A DNA stretch of 64,000 nucleotides from Saccharum officinarum (GCA_020631735.1 CM036231.1:4801831-4865830); one strand, 5' to 3'; positions 10,761 through 21,801 are shown, counted from the first letter of the stretch. The notes: a model not told the origin generated them from the sequence alone. Translations and numbers: made by a program.

Positions 10761-11561
10761 ATGACAAGATGGTATCATCTACCAATCACATTTTCTAAAA
10801 AGGATTTACAATTGAAAGACTATCCACACATGGATGCAATGGTAGTTGAGGCTAATATTGACGGATGGGCTGTCTCAAAAATTCTAGTTGATGGTGGAAG
10901 TTCCGCAGACATCATATTCACAGCAACAATCGATGCCATGAAAATTGATCGTAAACTTTTAGGAAGAGCTGAACACCCACTATACGGCTTTGGTGGGAAA
11001 CCAATTCACTCAATAGAAAGAATAGTTCTTCTAGTATCATTTGGAACAGTAAGCAATGCAAGAACAGAACAAATTGCATTTAATGTGGTGGACATCCATT
11101 ATCCCTATAACACACTTTTTGGAAGGGGAACTTTGAATGCATTTGAATCAGTAATAAGCTACTCTTACCTATGTATGAAGATGCCTGCGATAAACAGAGT
11201 TATCACAGTTCACGGAGACCAAACTGAAGCAAGAAACATTGAAAAAGAATACACTCCTGGTTGGAAAAATGTTCATACAATCAAAGAAGAGAAAGAAGAA
11301 ACAAAAAATACGAAGCCACAAGCAAAAGCTCAAGCAGTCAAAAAAACAAAAAAAGTGCATCTTGACTCATTAGTCCCAGACAAACAAGTAATCATAGGGA
11401 CAGAACATTCCCAAGAAGAAGAAAATAGAATCTTAGAATTTCTTCGAAGCAACAAAGATGTCTTCGCATGGACGTCCAATGATTTAGGAGGAGTGAACAG
11501 AGATATAATTGAGCACAAACTTGACATCAATCCAAATTTCAGACCCAAAAATAGAAGCTGA
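10761..11561 (+). CDS. Tat-element aspartic protease domain
   Basis: The 266-codon open segment contains the retropepsin active site ILVDGGSSADIIF (about residues 40-52; DGG replaces the more common DSG, as usual in this lineage). Further along is HYPYNTLFGRGTLNAFESV, the conserved stretch before the second half of the fold. The protease cuts the Gag-Pol precursor in the particle. It is in frame with the gag scrap but ends at a TGA at 11559-11561; the reverse transcriptase continues in another frame after a shift at about 11550. The C-terminal Lys-rich linker (about residues 175-205) precedes DLGGVNRDIIEHKLDINPNF, the start of the RT connection. Confidence 0.75.
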   Translation: MTRWYHLPITFSKKDLQLKDYPHMDAMVVEANIDGWAVSKILVDGGSSADIIFTATIDAMKIDRKLLGRAEHPLYGFGGKPIHSIERIVLLVSFGTVSNARTEQIAFNVVDIHYPYNTLFGRGTLNAFESVISYSYLCMKMPAINRVITVHGDQTEARNIEKEYTPGWKNVHTIKEEKEETKNTKPQAKAQAVKKTKKVHLDSLVPDKQVIIGTEHSQEEENRILEFLRSNKDVFAWTSNDLGGVNRDIIEHKLDINPNFRPKNRS

Positions 11562-12361
11562 GAAAGTTAGCAGAAGATAGAATTCAAGCTGCAAAAGCAG
11601 AAGTTCAAAGATTGCTAGATGTTAAAGTCATAAGAGAATTTTAATTCACAACTTGGCTAGCAAATATCGTCATGGTCAAGAAAAAGAATGAAAAATGGTG
11701 AATGTGTATCGATTTTACGGATCTCAACAAAGCATGTCCAAAAGATAACTTCCCACTACCAAGAATCGACACACTAGTTGATCAAGCAGCTAGAAGTGAA
11801 ATGCTAAGTTTTCTAGATTGCTTTTCTGGTTATCATCAAATCTGGATGAGAAAAGAAGATGAAGAATTCACAAGTTTCATCACACCATTTGAAACATACT
11901 GCTTTGTAAGAATGGCAGATGAGCTTCGCAATGCAGGCACAATATTTGTCAGGATGACTTCAACAGTGCTAAAAAGTCAGATTAGCACAAATTTTCTAGC
12001 TTATGTTGATGACATAGTTGTCAAGAGCAAGAAAAGACAAGATCATATTCAGGACCTCCAAGAAACATTCACAAATTTGAGGAAAGAAAATTTGAAACTA
12101 AACCCCAAAAAATGTATCTTTGGAGTTCAGAAAGGAAAGATCTTAGGCCGCATTGTATCAGCAAAAGGGATAGATCCAAACCCAGACAAGGTTCAAGCAA
12201 TTTTAAACATGAGAGTTCTTGAAAATATAAAAGATGTTCAAAAATTGACTGGAAGACTTGCAGCTTTAAATAGATTTATCTCAAAATCAGCACAACGAAG
12301 CCTGCCAATATTTCAGAATTTCAAAGGATCCAAAAGAGACTTCGTTTGGGGAGCTTCGTAG
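11552..12361 (+). pseudogene. Tat-element reverse transcriptase
   Basis: RT copies element RNA into DNA. The segment includes LAEDRIQAAKAEVQRLLD and VIREF before a TAA, NIVMVKKKNEKW before a TGA, then an open stretch from 11702: CIDFTDLNKACPKDNFPLP, FLDCFSGYHQI, FITPFETYCFVRM, and the catalytic AYVDDIVVKS with YVDD at 12002-12013. LNPKKCIFGVQKGKILGRIVS and the thumb region follow. The frame ends with a TAG at 12359-12361. Besides the entry frameshift there are two internal stops, and the usual PFGLKNAGATFQRMV block reads DELRNAGTIFVRMT, so the enzyme is probably dead. Confidence 0.75.
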
Positions 12362-12408
12362 CAACATGTGTTTGAAGAAATAAAAAGTACCTTCTACAAC
12401 TAAACACA

Positions 12409-13490
12409 TTGGCTTCACCAATACCAGAAGCAGATTTACTCCTATATGTCTCAGCCACAAAAACGGCAGTAAGTGCAGTACTAGTCCAACAACAAGAAAA
12501 CAATCACTCAAAACAGGAAGTACCAGTTTACTATATCTCAGAAGCATTATCTGGATTAAAATCATACTATTATGAGATTGAGAAAATTGCATACACAGTT
12601 TTAACAGCATCAAGAAAGTTGAAGCACTACTTTCAGGCTCACAAAATCAGAGTTCTCACAAATTACCCTCTGAAAGAAGTACTACAAAGTTGCAGAACAA
12701 CGGGAAGACTGGGAAAATGGGCAGCAGAATTATCTCAACATTTCATAAAGTTTGAAAAGAGAACATCAATAAAGTCTCAAGTTCTAGCAGATTTTATAGC
12801 AGATTGGACACCCTCCCAAAGTCCAAGCGAAGAAAAGAAGCAACCAGAATGGACAATATATTGCGATGGCGCATGGGGCTTCACAGGGGCTTGTGCAGCT
12901 GCAATAATTACTTCACCTTCAGGCATAAGAATGAAATATGCTGCAAGATTAGAATTTCAATGTACAAATAACATAGCAGAATACAAAGTCGTTCTATTGG
13001 GACTTCGCAAAGCAAAAGTAATGGGAATACAAAGATTAATAATCAAAACATATTCACAAATTGTAGTAGGACACATTAAAAAAGACTACAAAGCAAGAGA
13101 CCCAGAATTAGCAAGATACTTGCAATTTCTCAGAGACCAAGAAAAATATTTTGAGGGTTTCACAGTCAAAAACATCTCAAGAAATGACAATTCAGATGCT
13201 GATGAACTAGCAAAAGCTGCAACACAAAATATAAGTCTCCCTCAAGATGTTTTCTATCAAATCTTGAAACAGGCATCCATCAAAGCAGTACAAGTTACCC
13301 CCAGAGAAGTCCACATAATACCAAGTGAAGACTGGAGAGCCCCAATCATGGCCTACCTTCACGGACACTATGAACCTGAAAATGAAGTCAATGACATAAG
13401 AATAAAGCAAAGAACGAGAAATTACAAGATCATCAACAATCAACTATACAAACAAGGAATATGTGCACCATTACTCAAATACATATCAAC
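12409..13490 (+). pseudogene. Tat-element RNase H and second (archaeal-type) RNase H
   Basis: The frame contains two RNase H-like regions, a hallmark of Tat elements. The first follows the RT thumb: LYVSATKTAVSAVLVQQ, VYYISEALSG, YYEIEKIAYTVLTASRKLKHYF. The second starts WTIYCDGAWG and has NNIAEYKVVLLGLRKA and NSDADELAKAA. In the second domain the third catalytic acidic position, normally in a motif like DSQLVV, reads TYSQIVVG, so the aspartate is replaced by tyrosine. RNase H removes RNA from the RNA:DNA hybrid; the second domain therefore probably lacks activity. A frameshift at about 13470 separates it from integrase. Confidence 0.7.
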
Positions 13491-14570
13491 AGAAGAAGGG
13501 AAAAATTGCTATCAGAAATATACGAGGGAATTTGTGGCACACATCCTAGAGCAAGAACAATGGCAGGAAAAGCATTTCATCAGGGATTTTATTGGCCATT
13601 AGCCCAAAATGACAGCAAAGAAATCGTTAAGTCTTGTCACAATTGCCAAATGTCTGCTAGCAAAACAAAGGCTCCAGCAACAAATTTATAAACAATATAG
13701 AACCAACTTGGCCACTGGCAAGATGGGAAATCGACATCATAGGAAAATTTCCTACAGCACAAGAAAACCTTCAATACGCAGTAGTAGCAGTGGAATATTT
13801 CACTAAGTGGATCGAAACTAAACCAGTGACAAACATGTCATCTTCCACAATGAAGAAATTTCTTTGGCAAAACATCATATGCCGCTTCGGAGTTCCAAGG
13901 CACATAACAGTAGATAATGGAACTCAATTTGACACCCAAAATTTCAGGGATTATTGTGAAAGTTTGGGAATTCAATTATGTTTCGCATCAGTAAAACACC
14001 CACAATCAAACTGTGCAGTTGAACGAGCAAATGGAATCATATGCACAGGAATATCAAAATGTCTAGTGGGGCTACCCAAAGGCAAATGGGTGGATGAGTT
14101 ACCTAAAGTTGTTTGGGTACACAACACTATAGTTTCAAGATCAACAAACTTCACCCCATTCAAATTACTTTATGGAGAAGAAGCAATAACACCTGAAGAG
14201 ATATAATTTCAAGACCCAAGAACAAATATTGAAATAATAGATGAAGATAAACAAAAAACAAGCAAAGATCTACTAGAAGAAGAAAGAATAAAAGCGATCC
14301 AGAATCTTGAGAAATACCAGAAGAAAACAAAAAGTTGGTACAATAAGAAAGTTAAACCAAGACAATTATCACCAGGGGACTTCATCTTGAAAAAAAAGAA
14401 ATGAATACATAATCGAAAAGTTTTAGCAAAAATGGGAAGGACCATATCTCATCACAAGAACCAACAAGCCGGGAGCGTTTCACTTAGCAGATATGAGTGG
14501 GAAGAAAATCGATCACACATTCAACATTGAAGACCTACAAAGATATTACCCTTAGAATTTATTTTCATTT
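13475..14570 (+). pseudogene. Tat-element integrase
   Basis: The zinc-binding HHCC module lies at 13475-13690: a His in GICGTHPRARTMAGKAFHQGF, then CHNCQM. After a TAA and a frame change comes IDIIGKFPTAQENLQYAVV with the first catalytic Asp near 13732, then YFTKWIETKPV, TVDNGTQFD (second Asp near 13914) and CAVERANG (Glu near 14022). The D, D, E triad is therefore present. The C-terminal region continues past a TAA at 14204-14206 into LEKYQKKTKSWYNKKVKPRQLSPGDFILKK, the usual chromatin/DNA-binding tail motif. Integrase inserts the cDNA into the genome. Broken by at least two frameshifts and several stops. Confidence 0.75.
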
Positions 14571-14641
14571 TTTGTATAAAATAGATTAGTTTTTACATTC
14601 AAAAAGTTTCAATTCTAATGTAAACGAGCTGCACTCTTATT

Positions 14642-14680
14642 CCACTCAGGGGAAGCCCTTCACAGGCTGAGTGGTTTTTT
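14642..14680 (+). other. Perfect 8 bp stem hairpin followed by a T-run, downstream of pol
   Basis: CCACTCAG at 14642-14649 pairs with CTGAGTGG at 14667-14674, leaving a 17-base loop that includes the purine run GGGGAAG. TTTTTT follows. It may be part of a polypurine tract or a 3' RNA structure; no function can be assigned. Confidence 0.45.
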
Positions 14681-14859
14681 AATGAGGCAGTCTCTATTGT
14701 AAATTCTCATCAAATATAAATGAGAAACTAGTCCCCCTAAATCTAAGTCTAAAGAGTACAAAAAGAGGGGCCAAAAAGTATACTAAAAATATCGGCCAGA
14801 ATAAACTAAAGTAGGTAGCATCATTTTTCGAACAAGCAAAAACTAATGCTAACCTATCT

Positions 14860-15510
14860 AAAACATAAAGTCTACGCGTTACCTTCGCTAAAAAGTGAGG
14901 GGACGACATTTTCAAAATTCACTAAGGTGGATTATGACTTCAAAAAATAAATCTTCGCGTTGCCTTCGCTAAAAAGTGAGAGGACGGCGTTTTCAAAATT
15001 CACTAAGGTGAATTATGACTTCAAAAACGAAGTCTACGCGTTGCCTTCGTAAAAAAAAGTGAGGGGAAGGCGTTTTCAAAATTCATTAACGTGAATTATG
15101 ACTTCAAAAACGAAGTCTACGCGTTGCCTTCGCTAAAAAGTGAGGAGACGGCATTTTCAAAATTCACTAAGGTGAATTATGACTTCAAAAACAAAATCTA
15201 CACGTTGCCTTCGCTAAAAAAAATGAGGGGACGGCATTTTCAAAATTACACGTTGCCTTCGCTAAAAAGTGAGGGGACGGCATTTTTAAAATTCACTAAG
15301 GTGAAATAATACTTCAAAAAAGAAGTCTTCACGTCACCTTCACTAAAAAATAAGGGGACGGACGTTTTTCAAAATTTACTAAGGCACATCATGACTTCTA
15401 AATGAAGTCTACGCGTTGCCTTCGCAAAAAAAAGCAAGGAACAGCGTTTTTAAATTCGCTAAGGTAAAATTGAACTTCTAAGCAAAGGCTACGCGTTAAC
15501 TTCGCAGAGG
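14860..15510 (+). repeat. Tandem repeats, about 78-84 bp period, 7-8 copies
   Basis: The unit begins near CTACGCGTTGCCTTCGCTAA, continues AAAGTGAGGGGACGGC and TTTTCAAAATTCACTAAGG, and ends TGAATTATGACTTCAAAAA. Copies start near 14870, 14955, 15035, 15120, 15198, 15248 (shortened) and 15330, with a degenerate copy to about 15500. One copy (about 15248) is truncated to roughly 50 bp. Such arrays in the 3' untranslated region are typical of Tat elements. Confidence 0.8.
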
Positions 15511-15599
15511 AAAAAATCCAAGACAAGTTTTTATTAATTCCACTATGAAAACAAAATAATATATTACATAATAGATTACAACAAAAGTTACATTCATTC

Positions 15600-18500
15600 A
15601 CTTTCTGAAGCAACAAAAAATGCAGCTTCGCTAATCAAATCCTCAACAACCCTATCTAACACTTGATCAACTTTGCATCGTAGAAATTCTTCAGAGACAC
15701 AACTCGGTGAAGCACTCGAAGCACTCGAACATGATGACTGGAAAAATACAAAAACGCCACAATTACTTTACATCGCATCACCACAAGAAAAGAAACCAGT
15801 ATTAAAATAAACTACCTGAGAAATTTCGCTGAAGTCAACAATTCGTGGCAAACAAGATTTTTTGTTCCCAGCAATAAAATTCTTACATTCAAAATCTAAA
15901 AGTAACACATCATCAGCAAATGAACCACAATGAACAAAAACAAAGCATCATAACATAATGCTTACGTCAGCTTACGTTCAACAAACGTATCAAACGTAGG
16001 ATCTGCCTCATTAGTTGCATACTCCAACCACAGCGAAGGTTCAACGACAAAGTTATCCTTACACATTAGCAATGGCAAAACACCCACTTCATCCTGCTAA
16101 AGTTTAATATTTACAAATCTCAAATAACCTTGCAAAAGCCTCACCCTTCAATTTAAAAAACTAAAAAACCAACTTCAAGACCAACTAAAACGGGTGGTCA
16201 TCAACATCATCATCTCTGGCATTTTCTTCTTCGCGCTTGTCTTGCTCCTTTTGCACCTTCTCATCGGCAGCAATTTATTTTTCAAGTTGCTGCAAAAATG
16301 AAACAAAATATTAGTAAAAAAAACACAAAAACAACAAACAAAAGAAGGGACAATAAAATCCCTAATCCAACCTTTTCCATCTTCTTCTTCGCCTTCAGAA
16401 AAGCATTCTCCCTGCCACCCATGTTCCAATATTGATTAAAATATTTATTGCAGAGCAATTGAGTCTGATAAGTAACCTGACTCAATTGCTCTACAGAAGG
16501 AAACTTATAAGTGCACGAGTTGCATAAACACAACTCAAATCCTCGCTAGTCTGGATAACAGTTGGCAAATCTTCATATTGGCGGCACAGCCAAGCAAAAA
16601 ATAAATCAAATTCTCCAAGCTCCCAACAAAGATCCTCTGGCTTCGCTCCAAATTTATCATAGCAATTTTTGCAAAGTTCCCACAAGCGATTGCACTTATC
16701 ATAAAAATTTTGATCTTTTTCAGAAGACTTCTTCTCAAGATAGTTCTTTTCTCTCACAATTTTTTTAAGATCTTTTTCAAATTATCACAATCTCCAATCT
16801 TCGCTTCAAGCTTGGCTCCAACAGAAATACATTTAGACTCCATATCATGAAGAGCTTCAACTATCTCTATTCTCTCTTTCTCTTTAGCAGCAAGTTGAGA
16901 CTTCAAAGATTTAATCTCTTCAACCAAATTTTTTTCACGAAGTGCTGCATTTTTGTGCATCATCCTCAACCGATTTACGCAAACTCCTTTACAAAAAAGC
17001 ATTCTACAAAAGAACATCAAAACATTCACATACGAAGTCAAAAACATATTGCAAAACAACATAAGAAGTTTAACCAAATTTACACAACAAAGTCAAAAAC
17101 ACACAAACCTTGTAAATCATGGAAACACTAGCGTCTGCCAACTCAAGCAAAGATTTACCAACAAGTTCGGCCTCCGTATCAGGAACTGCAAAGGCATCAT
17201 CAATGCACTTTGACACCTTTAATTCTGGCTTCTTCGGAATAATACAAAGTTTGTCCAAGCCAATCCCAATAAATTTAGAAGTGTCTAAATTCACGCCTTA
17301 GTAGTATTCCATACAACGTTTATAGGCCTCAGGATCCACTCCATCAGGAATAGTTTCCAAAACTTCGGCTGGAGTAGCAGGTTCCTGGGCAACCTCTTTC
17401 ATTCTCCCAACATCCACAGACGTCTCTCTATGAGACGAAGAATCCAGAAAAAATTCCTCTACACAAAAACAAAATATGAGTTAGTCAAATATTCAAAGTT
17501 AAAAATAAATGCGAAAAAATAATACCTGTAGAAACTCCCTTCTCAAGATGACATGCAACTTTTTCACCAGTATTTACATCAATTGTGGATTCAGAAAGAC
17601 GAGAAGCTCGAGCATTTTCGGCTTCCTCATCAAAAACATCATCGTCAGATTCATCAAAGTCAAGGGTAACGGTAGTAGTACCCTTACCCTTGAGAGCCTT
17701 AACTTTTGGAGCACCAGTCTACACAGGCCCACCTCCTAAGCCAGTATCTTCTATCACAACTTTGGGGGGTGAAGCAGCTCCTACAATCCCTGATGGAGTT
17801 TCAGCTATAAACCTTTAAGAAGATGGCCCGGCAACCTCCTGCGAATCCAAAATAACCACCTCACCTTCTTCTTGTGACCCAATAGTAGTGGCAACCACAG
17901 TTACCGGAGAAGAAACCGGATTAACTGTAACAGAAAAAACATCTTCGCCAATATTTTGTTGTGACGAAGACAAAATAGCTTCAGTAGCACCACCATGGGA
18001 AATATCGACCATCAAATTCTAAAAATAGTCACCAAGTGAAGTCAACATAGGAGGAGTCAATCCACTAGAATCAAAAACTAAACTAAACATTCTCACCTCA
18101 TCATCACAAGACATTTTCTTAAAAGTTTCATCAACAAAATTTTCTGACACATCAGAGTCAGAAAGCCCACCAGTCTTCGCTTTCTTCTTTAAAGCTTTTT
18201 TAGTAAGCGGAGCCCCACCTCTCTTTTTTCTAGTAACATTCTTAATACTAGGCTTCGCACCTCTAGTATAGGCTGGAGCTAGCCTTTCATCATATTCTAT
18301 CTGAGCGACATCAAAAATTCTATTCAACCTCTTGTAATCTGAGCCAAGGATTTTATCCATCAGATCTTTCTCTTTCTTCAAAAACTTATCAAGAATCTCA
18401 ACAACTTTAATCTCAACAGCAGCAACAAAATCTTTGTCTTCAGAATATTTCTTTGGACGGAAAACTCATTATCTAGAAAGATATAAGTTTTCCCTTTGAC

Positions 18501-19258
18501 TGACTTCTCATGAAATCGAACAAAACCCCAACCTTTTTTCAAAGGCCAAATCCGAGCAGCAATATACTCTTCGCAAAAATCTCGGACACTTTGCATACTA
18601 GCAGCAAGCTTATAAAACTTTTCACAAGATTTAGAACTTCTCGAACTTTGAAATTTAGACTTGCAGTCAAAACTGTTCTTATGCATCTTCGCAGCCAAAG
18701 GATATCTTTTTACAATTCTGTTAGCCTCATTCTTCTCCTCAATAAGAGGAACTTTATGATAAAACCAATAGTGGTACTAATTTTCAACCCACTTATTCTT
18801 TGAAGCAGGAGCTATCTGTTTAGCATCACGAGCTTGCTTAAAACTACAGCATCCAAAATATTTGATAATACTTTTACCATCAATCATCTTGCTCCGAAAT
18901 TGAGTGTGCATCTCATGAACAGAACAAAAAGCTCCAATATCCAAATTTCATCTCTGAGACTTCACTGCCCAAATAAAAAGAATTTTTTGCTATCCCATTT
19001 GGAGTCAAATGATACATCTCAATATTGTAAGCCTTCAGAATTTCTTCAATAAATCTTGGCATGGCATACGAAGACCAACTGTAAAATGAACACGAAAAAC
19101 AACACATTCATCGGGTCTGGCATGGGAATTGTCTCATTCTGAGGAGGCAACCTAACATCCGCCTTTTCCAGCATCCTATTTTTCACCATCCACTGCAATT
19201 CAGATTCATCAAATAAAGACTTGTCAAAGTTCAGAGATTTCGTATCATCACCAACAAG
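15600..19258 (-). pseudogene. Antisense ORF of the Tat element (putative gypsy-type transposon domain)
   Basis: Tat elements often carry an extra gene on the opposite strand between integrase and the 3' LTR. Here the minus strand from about 19258 reads KSLFDESELQWMVKNRMLEK, then LPPQNETIPMPDP and ECVVFRVHFTVGL, like the N-terminal region of that plant family. Further down are FYKLAASMQSVRDFCEEYIA and PLKKGWGFVRFHEKSVKGK (18378-18698), a Lys/Arg-rich segment with KKRGGAPLTKKALKKKAK (18019-18381, nuclear-localisation-like), and a coiled coil with REKNLVEEIKSLKSQLAAKE (about 16850-16950). Gaps between open stretches have GT/AG-like edges in places (for example near 17105 and 17460), so introns are possible, but stops and shifts also occur. 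The role of this protein is unknown. Confidence 0.55.
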
Positions 19259-19280
19259 TTCCGACTCGGATACAGAAACA

Positions 19281-19380
19281 NNNNNNNNNNNNNNNNNNNN
19301 NNNNNNNNNNNNNNNNNNNNNNNNNNNNNNNNNNNNNNNNNNNNNNNNNNNNNNNNNNNNNNNNNNNNNNNNNNNNNNNN
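19281..19380. other. Assembly gap (100 N)
   Basis: Exactly 100 N, the conventional size for a gap of unknown length. The plus-strand Tat element stops at its left edge and a minus-strand Copia element stops at its right edge, so the two flanks may not be true neighbours. Confidence 0.99.
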
Positions 19381-20880
19381 TGGACCTGCGAGTGTCCGGG
19401 CAGCCCGCCTAGTCAGCGTCGGTGTAGACAATCAACTCGGTAGTGGAGGACCGGCCGAGGAGCATCTCGTAGCCTAGGGTGCCACGGAGGTAGCGGAGAA
19501 GGCGCTTCATAGCCGCCATGTGGTGCTCCCGCGGAGCATGCATGTAGAGGCAGAGCTGCTGTACGGCATAAGTGATGTCCGGCCGTGTGAAGGTGAGGTA
19601 CTGGAGCGCGCCAGCAAGACTCCGATAGGCGGTAGAGTCTGCTGGTCCAAGCATCGGACCCCCAGCCTCGGACAGCTTCCCCTGGGTGTCAACCGAGGTG
19701 GAACAGGACTTGCAGTCAGTCATTCCTGCTCGCTCCAAGATGTCACAAGTGAACTGCCGCTGGTGGAGGAACAGGCCTGAAGGTCGGGGCTCAACAGTGA
19801 CGCCGAGGAAGTGGTGGAGCACCCCAAGATCCTTCGTAGCAAATTCCTTCTGGAGAGAGGCAATAATGCGGTGGAGCAGAGACTCGCTGGAGGCGGTGAG
19901 GACAATGTCATCCACATAGAGCAGCAGGTAAGCAGTCTCACCCCCATAGTGGTATATGAACAGGGAGGTGTCAGACTTGGCCTCCGTGATAGCCTTGATG
20001 GTGAGGTCGAACTGAGTGGATACCCAAGCGAAGAAGTGGCTGAGAGTGGGGAACGCCTCGGACTTGGCGCGCAGGGGAAAAGTCCAGGAGTAATGGGAGA
20101 AATCATCGACCACCACCAAGTAGTACTTATAGCCAGACATGCTGAGAACAGGAGAAGTCCACAAGTCGCAATGGATAAGCTCAAACACACAAGTGGCATG
20201 CGAGGAAGAAGACTGAAAGGGAAGACGAACATGACGGCCCAGCTGGCACGCATGACACAAGTGCTCATCGTGAGCCCGAGGGCACCGAATGTCGGAAACA
20301 CGACTGGGCTGCATCAGGGCATCCCGGCCAGGATGGCCGAGGCGGCGGTGCCAAGTAGTGGAGGAAGTAGTGGCGGCGAAAGCGGCGGAGGAGAAAGGAT
20401 GCGAAGAAGGTGAAACAGATGCCGGAAACCGAAGTGTGTAGAGAGGCCCAGTGCTGTCGCACCGGAGCAGAGGACACCGAGAGGCCAAATCCCGCACGGT
20501 GAGGCCAGAGGGGTCAAACTCAACTGAACAAGAGTTGTCAGTTGTGAAACGGCGAATAGAGAGAAGGTTGTGAACCATACCGGGAGCCACAAGAACATCA
20601 GGGATATGAAAGGAGCCGTGGGAACTGGCAGTGCCCACGGAGGAGACAGGAATGCAAGTGCCATTGGCAACCATGATGGAATAGGGACAGGAAGGGGGGA
20701 GAACGAAGAGAAGAAAGTAGACTCGCATCGGGCGTGGTGTGGAAAGTGGCGCCCGAGTCGGCGATCCAATCAGGACTGGAGGACGGAGGGCTGACGGTGG
20801 TGCTGAAGGAGTAGGCCAAGGCAGCTGGGTCCCAACCGACAAGTCCGGGCGGCGAGGCACCAGAAGTTGAGCCCACAGGG
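19381..20880 (-). pseudogene. Copia pol with in-frame deletion and nonsense mutation
   Basis: Protease is recognisable by DWIADSGATFHTTP near 20740-20780. A frameshift at about 20690-20740 leads into MVANGTCIPVSSVG and LVAPGMVHNLLSI. GAG-pre-integrase follows (TTWHRRLGHPGRDAL, then HLCHACQLGRHVRLPF: H, H, C, C), then the integrase start ELIHCDLWTSPV and YYLVVVDDFSHYSW. Near 19993 the protein jumps from FDLTIKAI straight into TEAKSDTSLFIYHY and LLLYVDDIVLTA of RT without losing the frame. About 400 residues usually in between are absent. RT and RNase H continue to IVYTDAD, where TAG (19409-19411) replaces the expected Trp codon; AGCPDTRRS follows up to the gap. Confidence 0.8.
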
Positions 20881-21801
20881 ATGTGGGGTGAAACCCTGGA
20901 GCACCAGTGAGCATGGCTGCCGACGGGCGAAGCTCACTCGTTGGAGGCACCGACGACTGTGAGGCATAGAGGTGGAGTTGCTCCGGTAGGAGGGCAGTGG
21001 CGGCGGCTGGGCCCCCCGCGCCAGCAGCCCCGGCGCTCGCGGCCATGGTGGTGGCGGCGCCAGGAAGATGTTCCGGCTGCGGCGGCGGAGGAGACGTAGC
21101 CGATGTCGGAGGGTAGGGAGCCGAGGAGGCCCTACGAGCGACGCGGCGCGGCACGTGGCACGAGAGGCAGCGGCGGTCGCGCCGGCGCCGCAGCAGCACC
21201 ACCCGCCGCGGCGGCACGGGCGGCTGCACGCCATGCAGCCGCAGCAGCAGCGGCGGTGAGGGCCAGGGACGCACGCGCCAGCCGGCTGGTGCCCGCGCCA
21301 TAGTGAGGCGACGCCCTCTGGCCTTGGCCCTGGGAGGCAGCCCCCGCTGGAAAACTTGGGCGGAGGGCAGTCACTCAGAGCAGGGGCACCTGCAGGGGCA
21401 GCTCCGCCGGCGTCGGTGATGCCAGGGTCGCCGATGGCCAGAGTGGCAGTAGCTGCACCCTCAGGAGCAGCAGCGGCTGCGCCCATAGGAGCAGCAGCGG
21501 CGGTAGAGGGCTGGGAAGCGGCGGCGGCGGCAGCAGCGGTGCCGAGACCAACAGCAGTGGCCGCTGGCGCCCAGAAGGAGGAGGTTGCAGCGGCGGCGCT
21601 CACAGCAGGGGGCGGGGGAGGGGCGGCGCGGCCAGCCACAGCAGCGGCTGGCGCGCCAGGACGGGCAGCAGCGGCGCCGCCAGGATGGGCCGCAGTTGCG
21701 CTCGCAGATGCGCCCGCAGCAGCCGCCATCGGGGCCCAGGATGAAGAAGGGAGAGGGGGGAAATAGGATGGGGAAGGAGGAGGAGGCGGCCGGCCTGCCA
21801 T
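20881..21801 (-). pseudogene. Ala/Pro-rich GC-rich region in the gag position
   Basis: An ATG at 21801 opens a long minus-strand frame (to 20770) starting MAGRPPPPPSPSYF and then dominated by Ala, Pro and Gly encoded by GCN/GGC trinucleotide runs. All six frames are open here because of base composition, so openness proves little. No Gag fold or zinc knuckle can be seen. It sits between the primer binding site and protease, where gag should be. It may be an expanded or replaced gag, or acquired GC-rich DNA. Confidence 0.4.

Larger units (their letters stand above)
9880..19280 (+). mobile_element. Tat-lineage Ty3/Gypsy retrotransposon, truncated by the assembly gap
   Basis: The order is promoter/leader, C-terminal gag scrap, aspartic protease, reverse transcriptase, RNase H, a second RNase H, integrase, then a long 3' region with tandem repeats and an antisense ORF. 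This is the layout of Tat elements (Grande/Ogre-like). The 5' LTR appears to end near 10400 (CACCCAACATA followed by TAGTGCCCAT), with its left edge somewhere near 9880. The 3' LTR is not visible because the sequence runs into 100 N at 19281. Pol has several stops and frameshifts, and gag is almost entirely deleted, so the copy is non-autonomous. Confidence 0.75.

Noticed and set aside
14860..15510. Centromeric-type satellite
   Set aside because: The ~80 bp repeats are confined to the 3' region of one Tat element, where such arrays are usual.
19221..19431. ORFs spanning the N run
   Set aside because: They are open only because N codons are undefined.
20770..21801. 343-codon Ala-rich ORF as a host protein
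   Set aside because: All frames are open because of GC-rich trinucleotide repeats, and the position is exactly the gag slot of a Copia element; no domain is visible.
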